The position numbers and the translations under genes are program-made. From assembly GCA_910584785.1 (NCBI GenBank), contig CAJUDX010000117.1:1-5892 (forward strand): a DNA stretch of 5,892 bases, given 5' to 3'. Positions within the stretch are counted from its first letter, which is position 1; the number at the start of each line of letters is the position of its first letter. The notes beneath the pieces were generated by a model. It worked only from the letters and a program-made list of their open reading frames with translations, was not told the DNA's origin and made no database searches. Positions 1-5,851 of the stretch are shown here, piece after piece. This stretch comes from an uncultured Lachnospiraceae bacterium (GTDB taxonomy: Bacteria; Bacillota; Clostridia; Lachnospirales; Lachnospiraceae).

Positions 1-27
1 AAAAATTTTCCAATAAACAGAAAAAAA

Positions 28-59
28 CGGCTGTCAACTAATGTATACTTTGGTTGATC
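28..59. promoter_or_regulatory. Operator-like imperfect palindrome, copy 1
   Basis: Positions 28-55 match 172-199 at 25 of 28 bases in direct orientation. The core is an imperfect palindrome centred at 45/46 on GTATAC; its arms TCAACTAA (34-41) and TTTGGTTGA (49-57) pair except for two positions. On the minus strand the left arm reads TTGACA (37 to 32), a consensus -35 hexamer pointing leftwards out of the window, but the downstream -10 is poor. Two near-identical palindromes in a non-coding region suggest binding sites for a dimeric repressor or activator. The regulator and target are unknown; the target could be the gene at 524 or one to the left of position 1. Confidence 0.5.
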
Positions 60-171
60 CATTATTTTTTATGAAAAGTGGGAGAAACTTCAAGAAATAA
101 AGACAAAAAACTCGAAAAATGATAAAAAAACTTAGAAAAGTGGGAAATATGTTAAAAAAAACAAAAAAATC

Positions 172-203
172 CGACTGTCAACTAAAGTATACTTTAGTTT
201 ACA
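172..203. promoter_or_regulatory. Operator-like palindrome, copy 2 (perfect 20-bp core)
   Basis: AACTAAAGTATACTTTAGTT at 180-199 is a perfect 20-bp palindrome centred between 189 and 190. With one mismatched pair (179/200) it extends to 28 bp, from TGT at 176-178 to ACA at 201-203. It repeats the site at 28-55 in direct orientation, 144 bp away. The left arm again carries TTGACA on the minus strand (181 to 176), while the right arm gives TTTACA on the plus strand (198-203). Either could be a -35 element, but no matching -10 is convincing. A perfect palindrome this long is typical of a regulator site; the protein that binds it cannot be named. Confidence 0.55.
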
Positions 204-399
204 CTGCTGACAGCCGCATTTCTTCATCATTATTTTATTTTTCCTTGATATAAAATTAGTATAGCATACAGGGCGTTAAAAAAAGCATTTCATCTGGGGG
301 AAAACTTCAACTTTTTTCCATAAATCATCCTATGCACTTCCAGTTTTCGTTTCAATTTTCTTTCAATTTTCTTTTTAGAAAAATCATTCCTATTTTTCC

Positions 400-431
400 T
401 GTTTTGTGTTATCCTACTATCAGACAAAACA
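400..431 (+). promoter_or_regulatory. Candidate promoter region with 8-bp inverted repeat
   Basis: TGTTTTGT (400-407) and ACAAAACA (424-431) form a perfect 8-bp inverted repeat around a 16-base spacer. The spacer contains TACTAT (415-420), a 4-of-6 match to a -10 box, which would start transcription near 427 and leave a leader of about 100 nt before the ATG at 524. The -35 position (about 392-397) is only a T-run, so the promoter call is weak. The inverted repeat could be an operator over the promoter or an RNA hairpin. Confidence 0.25.
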
Positions 432-432
432 T

Positions 433-470
433 TTCCGCCGCTTTTGACTTTATAACTTAAAAACGCGGAA
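433..470 (+). other. Leader hairpin upstream of the ATP-grasp gene
   Basis: TTCCGC (433-438) pairs with GCGGAA (465-470). Inside it, TTTT (442-445) can pair with AAAA (460-463) across a small internal loop. This would sit in the 5' leader of the gene at 524 if transcription starts near 427. A pyrimidine-rich stretch, CTTTCTT, follows, but it is too weak a U-tract for a confident attenuator. The hairpin is GC-capped in otherwise AT-rich sequence, so it may be functional. No known riboswitch class was recognised. Confidence 0.25.
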
Positions 471-507
471 CTTTCTTGATAAGTTAAAATTATTAATCCA
501 TCAAAAC

Positions 508-513
508 AGGAGG
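508..513 (+). promoter_or_regulatory. Ribosome binding site of the ATP-grasp gene
   Basis: A full AGGAGG lies 10 bases before the ATG at 524, slightly farther than usual. It supports this start over downstream alternatives. Confidence 0.8.
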
Positions 514-523
514 TTTTATCCAT

Positions 524-1729
524 ATGAAAAAAGTACTTTTACTTGGGGGATCGCTTTTCCAGGTTCCCTCCATAGAAACAGCAAAAAAGATGGGTTATCA
601 CACCATCGTCTGTGACTACCTTCCGGACAACCCCGGACAGTACGTTGCTGATGAATTTTACAGTGTAAGCACCACCGATAAGGAGGCTGTACTTGACTTA
701 GCCCGCCACCTTTCCATTGACGGCATTGTCTGCTATGCCTCTGACCCGGCGGCGCCCACGGCTGCCTATGTCGCTGAACAGATGGGCTTTCCCACCAGCC
801 CCTATGCGTCCGTGGAGCTTCTCTCCAACAAGGACAGATTCCGTGACTTCCTTGCCAAAAACAATTTTCATGTACCGAAAGCGAAGGGCTGGGCTTATGA
901 GGAGTTTGATCAGATGATGGAAGAAATCAGTACCTTTACCTTTCCGGTTATGGTAAAGCCCGTGGATTCCTCCGGCAGCAAGGGGGTAAAAAAGATTGAC
1001 GATCCCGGACAGCTAAAAGCTGCGGTGGATGCTGCCATGGCATATTCCCGCTGCAAACGCTTTATTATTGAAGAATATGTGGAAAAATATGGTTATCAGA
1101 TTGCCGGGGATGGATTTTCGGTGGACGGCAAGCTGGCGTTCCGCTGCTTTGCCAATGAACATTTTGATTCCAGCGGGATTAATCCTTATGTTCCCATTGG
1201 GGAAAGCTGGCCCTACAACATGCCTAAAAGAGTTCACGATAAGCTTCACGACGAAATCCAGCGCCTTCTCACCCTTCTGGATATGAAAACACAGGCCTAT
1301 AATTTTGACGCACGCATCGACGATAAAGAAAATGTCTATCTGATGGAAGTCGGGCCGAGAAACGGCGGGAACTTAATTGCCCAGGTAACAAATTATGCCA
1401 CGGGGGTTGATATGGTCGCCTACACTATAAAAGCTGCCATGGGTGAGGACTGCAGTGACCTGCACATGGTTGAGCCAAAGGGTTTCTGGTCAAATTACAT
1501 GATTCACAGTCTTAAAGCCGGAAAATTAAAAGAAGTCTGGATCGATGAAGATTTCCGAAAAAAGAACCTGGTGGAATTTCAGATGCAGGCAAAGCCCGGC
1601 GACGAAATCCAGGCATTTACCGGCTCAAACCAAACCCTGGGGACGATGATATTAACCTTTGACTCAGAAGAAGAAATGCTGGAAAAGATGGATCATATGG
1701 AAAACTGGGTGAGGGTTATTACCGAATAA
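524..1729 (+). CDS. ATP-grasp domain carboxylate-amine/thiol ligase of unknown substrate
   Basis: A complete 401-residue protein. The N-terminus is a Rossmann-like pre-ATP-grasp domain (VLLLGGS, residues 4-10; about 1-105). An ATP-grasp fold follows: the nucleotide-binding lysine in VMVKP (K145), the glycine-rich flexible loop SSGSKG (149-154), the adenine-hinge segment IIEEYVE (181-187), and the metal-binding region LMEVGPRNGG (273-282) with E275. The last 70 or so residues resemble the C-terminal subdomain of amino-acid-ligase-like ATP-grasp proteins. Such enzymes join a carboxylate, activated as acylphosphate, to an amine or other nucleophile, probably in the cytosol; no signal peptide or membrane segment is seen. 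In the EVGPRNGG motif, glycine sits where many relatives have asparagine (EVNPR). PurK, PurT and carbamoyl-phosphate synthase share the fold, but I cannot assign it to any of them. It is monocistronic here and convergent with the purine genes, so context does not reveal the substrate. Confidence 0.9.
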   Translation: MKKVLLLGGSLFQVPSIETAKKMGYHTIVCDYLPDNPGQYVADEFYSVSTTDKEAVLDLARHLSIDGIVCYASDPAAPTAAYVAEQMGFPTSPYASVELLSNKDRFRDFLAKNNFHVPKAKGWAYEEFDQMMEEISTFTFPVMVKPVDSSGSKGVKKIDDPGQLKAAVDAAMAYSRCKRFIIEEYVEKYGYQIAGDGFSVDGKLAFRCFANEHFDSSGINPYVPIGESWPYNMPKRVHDKLHDEIQRLLTLLDMKTQAYNFDARIDDKENVYLMEVGPRNGGNLIAQVTNYATGVDMVAYTIKAAMGEDCSDLHMVEPKGFWSNYMIHSLKAGKLKEVWIDEDFRKKNLVEFQMQAKPGDEIQAFTGSNQTLGTMILTFDSEEEMLEKMDHMENWVRVITE

Positions 1730-1807
1730 TATGCTGGCAGATATTCAGAATAATAGCTTTGTTTTTATCCTCTGTTTTAACTATATACAGCATATACAGC
1801 AAAACGC

Positions 1808-1830
1808 CCCGCCACTTCTAAAGTGGCGGG
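1808..1830 (-). terminator. Hairpin terminator between convergent genes
   Basis: CCCGCCACTT (1808-1817) and AAGTGGCGGG (1821-1830) form a perfect 10-bp GC-rich stem with a 3-base loop. On the minus strand the stem is followed by GCGTTTTGC, a short U-tract, 41 nt after the stop of the lipoprotein gene. On the plus strand the following sequence (ACAAATTACG) is a poor U-tract, and the stem lies 79 nt after the ATP-grasp stop. It most likely terminates the minus-strand genes and may serve both directions. Confidence 0.75.
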
Positions 1831-1870
1831 ACAAATTACGTTTATGTTAATGATTGCAGATTCCCCATCC

Positions 1871-2656
1871 CTACTGAATCGCGAAGTCCACGCTGATGCT
1901 TGCTTCCACGTCGATCTCTCCTGCCATCACAGACATAGCCATATCGGCTGCTGCCTCTCTTTTCATGCTCTGCGCGGCATTGACATTGACATATCTTGTG
2001 CTCTGGTCGCTGCCGTATTCGGTAATGTGGATCGGACGCCCCAACGTGCATCCGCTCGCGTCCGCTAATGCCTGTGCCTTCTCCTGTGCCTGGTTTACCG
2101 CCATCTTTAAGGCTTCCTGGTAACTCTTATCATAATCACTTGCCAAAAATGCCAGCGACTGCACCTGGTTCACCCCGGATTCCACGGACTCTTCCAGCAC
2201 CTCGCCCACCTGTGCCAGGGAAATATCGGAAACCGTCACCTGGGTTGTGGCCTCATAGCCGACAATCTCCCCGTTTCTGTCCCAGTCATACCGCGGGGAA
2301 ATATCGTAACCGGAAGTCTGAATCGACTTCTCCTCTATCCCCAATGCCTTAAGCGCTGCCAGAAGCTGATTTACTTTTTCGGTATTCGCCTTCTGGCAGG
2401 CTGCGGCATCCTTTTCCTGCGTAGACACAGCATAGACAATTTCTGCCATATCCGGCACGGTCTTTACCGTTTCCCGTCCGCTGACGGTAATCGTCTGTGA
2501 CTCTGTTTTCTCTGGTCTTGCCGACATATTTTCCGGCACCTGCTCCATATTTGATGCCGGACCTGCACCGGAAGTCTGCACCACGGCATTCCCCTTCCCG
2601 CAGGCGGTTAATAATAACGCGCATACTGCGCCGAATGTACAAATTTTCCTTCTCAT
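1871..2656 (-). CDS. SIMPL-domain (DUF541) lipoprotein
   Basis: A 261-residue protein with a lipoprotein signal: positively charged MRRK, a hydrophobic stretch, and the lipobox LTAC at residues 16-19, so C19 would be lipidated and the mature protein tethered outside the cytoplasmic membrane. Residues 20-54 are a low-complexity linker. From about 55 to 259 it is a SIMPL domain: TITVSGRE near the start, a central IQTSGYDISPRYDW segment (112-125) followed by GYEATTQV, and the typical C-terminal GEIDVEASISVDF strand (247-258). SIMPL proteins occur in many bacterial envelopes; some are linked to oxidative stress or oligomeric envelope assemblies, but no general biochemical activity is established. 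GGGAGGAA lies 5 bases before the ATG. It follows the nucleoside phosphorylase after 143 nt and probably has its own promoter, so a functional link to purine genes is doubtful. Confidence 0.9.
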   Translation of the reverse strand: MRRKICTFGAVCALLLTACGKGNAVVQTSGAGPASNMEQVPENMSARPEKTESQTITVSGRETVKTVPDMAEIVYAVSTQEKDAAACQKANTEKVNQLLAALKALGIEEKSIQTSGYDISPRYDWDRNGEIVGYEATTQVTVSDISLAQVGEVLEESVESGVNQVQSLAFLASDYDKSYQEALKMAVNQAQEKAQALADASGCTLGRPIHITEYGSDQSTRYVNVNAAQSMKREAAADMAMSVMAGEIDVEASISVDFAIQ

Positions 2657-2720
2657 TACAATTCCTCCCTTTTTCTCTCCTGTACTGCTTGTCGTTCAGT
2701 TTTCATCCTTGATTACATTC

Positions 2721-2726
2721 AGTATA
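2721..2726 (-). promoter_or_regulatory. Candidate -10 box of the lipoprotein gene
   Basis: On the minus strand TATACT (2726 to 2721) matches a -10 box at 5 of 6 positions, in the 143-nt gap before the lipoprotein gene. The -35 region 17-18 bases upstream (AATACA/ATACAT) is weak. Transcription would start near 2714 and give a leader of nearly 60 nt with the ribosome binding site at 2669-2662. If real, the lipoprotein can be expressed apart from the upstream purine genes. Confidence 0.4.
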
Positions 2727-2799
2727 CAGGAAACGAAAGGAAAATGTATTTCTTTTCTCTTACGGTTTGCTATCAATTTCCCGTAATCTTTTTTACAAA

Positions 2800-3579
2800 T
2801 TATTTTCTTTTATCCCGGACAATCAATAATTCCAGCGCCTTCACCGCTGTTTTAATCGCTGATTCGGTATCATGCACCTGAACATCCGGCAGGCCCAGTT
2901 CCCGGCGGGTTTGATTAGCGATAACTAACATTACCGATCCGCAGCGTACCCGCCGCACCCCAGCCACAATAAACAGTGCCGCCGATTCCATCTCTGATGC
3001 CAGCGCCCCACACGCGATCCAGGACTTCCAGCGGCTGTTTAATTCATCGGCAACCGGCATGGAATCGGGAGAATGCTGACCATAAAAATTATCTTTACAC
3101 TGCACAACGCCCAGATGATAGGTCTGCCCCAATGCTTCCGCACTCTCCTTCAATGCCGCTGTAACCGCAAAATCCGCCACTGCCGGGTACTCTATCGGCG
3201 CATATTCCTTACTCGTCCCTTCAAAGCGAATCGCCCCGGTTGCAATCACGATATCGCCGCCCACGATCTCCTTCTGCATTCCCCCGGAAGTCCCTACCCG
3301 GATAAAGGTATCCGCGCCGCAGTGAATCAGCTCTTCCATTCCAATCGACGCCGAAGGCCCGCCGATGCCCGTAGACATTACACTTACCTTTTCCCCGCAA
3401 AGCAGCCCCGTATAGGTCGTATATTCCCGGTTCTGCGCCACCTTCACCGGCTGCTCAAAATGCGCCGCAATTCTTTCGCACCGCCCCGGATCGCCGGGAA
3501 GAATCACATACCTACCCACTTCGCCGGGCGCAACCCCGATATGATACTCCCGATTCCCCTCTGCATACACTAATCCCAT
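2800..3579 (-). CDS. udp: Uridine phosphorylase-type nucleoside phosphorylase (NP-I family)
   Basis: It catalyses phosphorolysis of a nucleoside, probably uridine, to free base and ribose-1-phosphate in cytosolic salvage. From the chosen ATG the protein has 259 residues, close to the 253 of E. coli Udp. Conserved elements line up with E. coli: H13 (H8), the phosphate loop PGDPGR with R33 (R30), R51 (R48), STGIGGPS (69-76), FIRVGTSGG with R94 and T97 (R91, T94), and the ribose-binding EMES (196-199). In the base-specificity loop FYGQHSPD, Q168 matches E. coli Q166, but the uracil-binding R168 is replaced by serine and one residue is missing. The substrate could therefore differ, or the protein belongs to the Gram-positive uridine phosphorylase subfamily. 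An in-frame ATG at 3690 would add 37 basic, unconserved residues. The ATG at 3579 is preferred because AAGGAG lies 9 bases before it and the protein then starts like the family. It follows the formyltransferase after 137 nt. Confidence 0.88.
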   Translation of the reverse strand: MGLVYAEGNREYHIGVAPGEVGRYVILPGDPGRCERIAAHFEQPVKVAQNREYTTYTGLLCGEKVSVMSTGIGGPSASIGMEELIHCGADTFIRVGTSGGMQKEIVGGDIVIATGAIRFEGTSKEYAPIEYPAVADFAVTAALKESAEALGQTYHLGVVQCKDNFYGQHSPDSMPVADELNSRWKSWIACGALASEMESAALFIVAGVRRVRCGSVMLVIANQTRRELGLPDVQVHDTESAIKTAVKALELLIVRDKRK

Positions 3580-3716
3580 AAGTCCACACTCCTTCCCATC
3601 CTTCTTTCCCAGCAGGTTCTTCTTTATCCTACGGCACAAACCACTTCTATTCTTCCTGCCCTGACTGCAACTATTTCCTGCACTGCACATGGCATTTTCG
3701 TATAAACCGCTGCCAG

Positions 3717-4895
3717 TTAATGATGGAACAGCCTTATCCCTGTAAACGCCATCGCCATCCCATACTTATTACAGGTTTCAATCACCTGGTCATCCCTTAC
3801 CGAACCGCCCGGCTCTGCGATGTACTTTACGCCGCTCTTATATGCCCGCTCGATATTATCCCCAAACGGGAAAAAGGCATCCGATCCAAGCGCCACATCT
3901 TCCATCTTATCCAGCCACGCCCTCTTTTCCTCACGGGTAAATACCGCAGGCTTCACTTTAAAAATTTTCTCCCACGCGCCGTCCGCTAAAACATCCATAT
4001 ATTCTTCACCAATAAAGACATCTATCGCATTATCCCGATCGGCCCGCTTAATGCCGTCCACAAACGATAAATTCAGCACCTGCGGCGCCTGGCGTAAAAA
4101 CCAGTTATCCGCCTTCTGCCCGGCGAGCCTTGTACAGTGTACCCTGGACTGCTGCCCCGCGCCAATCCCAATCGCCTGCCCGCCTTTAACAAAGCAGACG
4201 GAATTAGACTGTGTATATTTTAAGGTAATTAAAGAAATCATCAAATCAATCTTTGCCGCCTGGGGAATCTCCTTATTCTCTGTCACCACATGAGAAAGAA
4301 GTTCCCCGTTAATCTCCAGTTCATTCCTTCCCTGCTCAAAAACAATGCCAAACACCTTTTTGCGCTCAATCGGTTCAGGCTCATACGCCGGGTCAATCTC
4401 AATCACGTTATAATTCCCGTTCTTCTTCGCCTTTAAGATCTCCAATGCTTCCGGCGCATATCCAGGAGCAATCACGCCGTCGGAAACTTCCCGCTTGATA
4501 ATCTTTGCCGTATCCACGTCACACACATCCGAAAGGGCAATGAAATCCCCAAACGAGGACATCCGATCCGCCCCCCTTGCCCGTGCATAGGCACATGCCA
4601 ATGGCGATAAATCACCCATATCATCCACCCAGTAGATCTTTTTCAGCACATCATCTAACGGCAGCCCCACGGCAGCTCCCGCAGGCGACACATGCTTAAA
4701 GGAAGTCGCTGCCGGAAGCCCGGTCGCTGCTTTTAACTCCCGCACCAGCTGCCAGCCATTAAACGCATCCAGAAAATTAATATAACCCGGACGCCCGCAA
4801 AGCACGGTAATCGGAAGATCCTTCCCCTCATTCATAAAAATTCTCGACGGCTTTTGGTTCGGGTTGCATCCATATTTTAACGCTAACTCATTCAT
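3717..4895 (-). CDS. purH: Stand-alone AICAR formyltransferase (lacks the IMP cyclohydrolase domain)
   Basis: It transfers a formyl group from 10-formyltetrahydrofolate to AICAR, giving FAICAR, the next-to-last step of de novo IMP synthesis, in the cytosol. The 392 residues match only the transformylase half of PurH: ALKYGCNPNQ at the start, the catalytic Lys-His pair in SFKHVSPAG (K67-H68; K266-H267 in the human enzyme), LKYTQSNSV (225-233) with the conserved asparagine N231, the IGIGAGQQSRVHCTRLAG block (242-259), FFPFGDNIERA (341-351), and the typical C-terminus ending RLFHH. The N-terminal MGS-like cyclohydrolase domain of about 200 residues, present in usual PurH, is absent. This is not a truncation: GGAGGA lies 5 bases before the ATG and no matching coding sequence lies upstream. 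The missing activity is probably supplied by the PurO-type protein encoded 105 nt upstream on the same strand. All key residues of the folate-dependent reaction are present, so it should be active. Confidence 0.95.
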   Translation of the reverse strand: MNELALKYGCNPNQKPSRIFMNEGKDLPITVLCGRPGYINFLDAFNGWQLVRELKAATGLPAATSFKHVSPAGAAVGLPLDDVLKKIYWVDDMGDLSPLACAYARARGADRMSSFGDFIALSDVCDVDTAKIIKREVSDGVIAPGYAPEALEILKAKKNGNYNVIEIDPAYEPEPIERKKVFGIVFEQGRNELEINGELLSHVVTENKEIPQAAKIDLMISLITLKYTQSNSVCFVKGGQAIGIGAGQQSRVHCTRLAGQKADNWFLRQAPQVLNLSFVDGIKRADRDNAIDVFIGEEYMDVLADGAWEKIFKVKPAVFTREEKRAWLDKMEDVALGSDAFFPFGDNIERAYKSGVKYIAEPGGSVRDDQVIETCNKYGMAMAFTGIRLFHH

Positions 4896-5000
4896 CTTGT
4901 TCCTCCATCATTAAACTTAATGCTTTATTTTATCTGCTGCTTATCTTTATTTAGATTCTTCACTGCTGCCATCTCATCTTCGCTTCTGTCCTCTCATCCG

Positions 5001-5714
5001 CTACTTATTTTTATTCACAATCCTGGTTTCTTCCTGTCCGCCTGCAATCTCGATAAAGCGGACAAACAGCGAAACCTTATTCTCCTCGTTCAGGCTTTCC
5101 CATATTTCCTGCGTAAAGCTGTCAATATTCCCGGAAATCTTCACCCGCTTTGGTTCCCCTTCAAAGCTGGGCAATGGATCTCCATCCTGCATATACGTAT
5201 GAATAAACCGTCCCTCTCCCGCCAAAGGCGCTTCATAGGCATAGGTATAGCGGCAGCAGCTTTCAGGATTGCCCTCATTACTTTTTAATATCGACATAGC
5301 ATAATTATACTTTCCGTCCTCGATGTGCATAATCCCGGAAATCCTTGGCGTAAAATTAGGGCTATCCGGCTCAAATTCACGACTGCGAAGGCTGTGCTCA
5401 AAGGTCATCTGCTTATCCATTCCCTCGTAGATGGTATCGGTCTGGTCGCCGTTAGTGACAATCGTTTTATTCCCCAGTACGCGAACCGGAGCATAGATAA
5501 TCAGGCTGGGATCGGTAAGCTTTGACGGGTCAAATGCCTGGGTGCGGATTCCCCGCCCTTCCTCCACAAACACCCGGTTGCGGCTGTTGATGCTTCTCCC
5601 CATAATAAAATAAGCTGTTACTGCTTTTTTCCCATCTGCGGACTTTCCCATCACGATTCCCCGTCCCGGATAGCTGTTCTGTCTTAGTTCCTCGGTCAAC
5701 AAACGTATTTGCAT
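5001..5714 (-). CDS. purO: PurO-type IMP cyclohydrolase
   Basis: Predicted to close the purine ring of FAICAR to give IMP, the last step of de novo synthesis, in the cytosol. The 237-residue protein shows the pattern of the IMP_cyclohyd (PurO) family as recalled from the archaeal enzyme: PGRGIVMGKSADGKKAVTAY near the N-terminus, then GRSINSRNRVF (39-49; compare SRSFPNRT), VTNGDQTDTI (86-95; compare VSNGSHTDTI), and FTPRISGIM (121-129; compare NTPRIAA). It is longer than the archaeal enzyme of about 200 residues, with an extra N-terminal helix-like stretch and insertions around 55-70 and 145-185. The ATG at 5714 is chosen because AGGAGG lies 6 bases upstream and the alternative start at 5741 has no such site. 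It is unrelated to the MGS-like cyclohydrolase domain of PurH. The next gene downstream is the stand-alone formyltransferase, the preceding enzyme in the pathway, which strongly supports the assignment. Confidence 0.88.
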   Translation of the reverse strand: MQIRLLTEELRQNSYPGRGIVMGKSADGKKAVTAYFIMGRSINSRNRVFVEEGRGIRTQAFDPSKLTDPSLIIYAPVRVLGNKTIVTNGDQTDTIYEGMDKQMTFEHSLRSREFEPDSPNFTPRISGIMHIEDGKYNYAMSILKSNEGNPESCCRYTYAYEAPLAGEGRFIHTYMQDGDPLPSFEGEPKRVKISGNIDSFTQEIWESLNEENKVSLFVRFIEIAGGQEETRIVNKNK

Positions 5715-5767
5715 AAAAATCCTCCTCTTCTTTTGCCACATACAATCAATTTACAGCGAGTCTGCTT

Positions 5768-5851
5768 CTTGCTGGGCGCACTTGGAATACCTGAACTTAG
5801 ACCGCCTAATCGGCGGTGATCTTTTAAAGTAAACCTCCATGCGCCCACAAG
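5768..5851. repeat. Structured intergenic element with long imperfect terminal inverted repeats
   Basis: The ends pair over 15 bp with two small bulges: CTTG (5768-5771) with CAAG (5848-5851), TGGGCGCA (5773-5780) with TGCGCCCA (5840-5847), and TGG (5783-5785) with CCA (5837-5839). An inner hairpin ACCGCC/GGCGGT (5801-5806, 5812-5817) has a 5-base loop and is followed on the plus strand by GATCTTTT. A further hairpin, GTGGT/ACCAC (5851-5855, 5859-5863), abuts the right end. No open frame is present. The structure could form in RNA from either strand. Its left end lies 53 bp before the purO-type start, so it could be in that gene's leader or promoter. It resembles a small REP- or MITE-like element or a non-coding RNA; no named family was recognised. 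Confidence 0.6.

Larger units (their letters stand above)
1..523. other. AT-rich gene-free region upstream of the ATP-grasp gene
   Basis: No credible gene lies here. The only sizeable open frame (290-523, minus) has no ribosome binding site and is simply antisense to the leader. The left part (1-216) is dominated by A-tracts, for example 21-27, 124-130, 154-161 and 163-169, and may be intrinsically curved. It holds two long palindromic repeats, listed separately. GAAAAGTGGGA occurs at 73-83 and again at 135-145. CGGCTGTCA at 28-36 is matched by its inverse TGACAGCCG at 208-216, so the palindrome region is bracketed by a 9-bp inverted repeat. Further right, the 11-mer TTTCAATTTTC is tandemly duplicated (350-360, 361-371). 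Base composition differs sharply from the coding DNA that follows. Confidence 0.75.

Noticed and set aside
73..145. GTGGGA direct repeats (GAAAAGTGGGA at 73-83 and 135-145) as an MraZ box
   Set aside because: MraZ boxes are closely spaced repeats of roughly one helical turn in front of mraZ and mraW. These are 62 bp apart and no such genes are in the window.
176..203. Palindrome as a BirA (biotin repressor) site
   Set aside because: The outer arms TGTCAAC and GTTTACA faintly resemble BirA half-sites. However, the inner 14 bases are themselves palindromic, the match is imperfect and no biotin gene is present.
290..523. 77-codon open frame on the minus strand in the leader region
   Set aside because: It has no ribosome binding site, its composition is lysine-rich as expected of AT-rich non-coding DNA, and it covers the leader and ribosome binding site of the ATP-grasp gene antisense.
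2760..2793. TTACGG/CCGTAA hairpin followed by TCTTTTTT on the plus strand
   Set aside because: It looks like a plus-strand terminator, but the stem is only 6 bp with a 15-base loop and no plus-strand gene lies upstream of it. In the minus direction, where a terminator for the phosphorylase gene would be useful, there is no U-tract.
3073..3573. 166-codon plus-strand frame opposite the nucleoside phosphorylase gene
   Set aside because: It lies inside a well-supported gene on the other strand. Its translation has no recognisable domain and is rich in His, Arg and Pro, as expected of an antisense shadow.
3580..3690. 37-residue N-terminal extension of the nucleoside phosphorylase from an ATG at 3690
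   Set aside because: The extension is basic and matches nothing in the family. The ATG at 3579 has AAGGAG 9 bases upstream and gives a normal family length.
3690..3715. TGGCA/TGCCA inverted repeat just after the formyltransferase stop as a terminator
   Set aside because: The stem is only 5 bp with a 16-base loop, and no U-tract follows on the minus strand.
3820..4293. 157-codon plus-strand frame opposite the AICAR formyltransferase gene
   Set aside because: It is fully antisense to a gene with unmistakable family motifs, and its translation has no recognisable domain.
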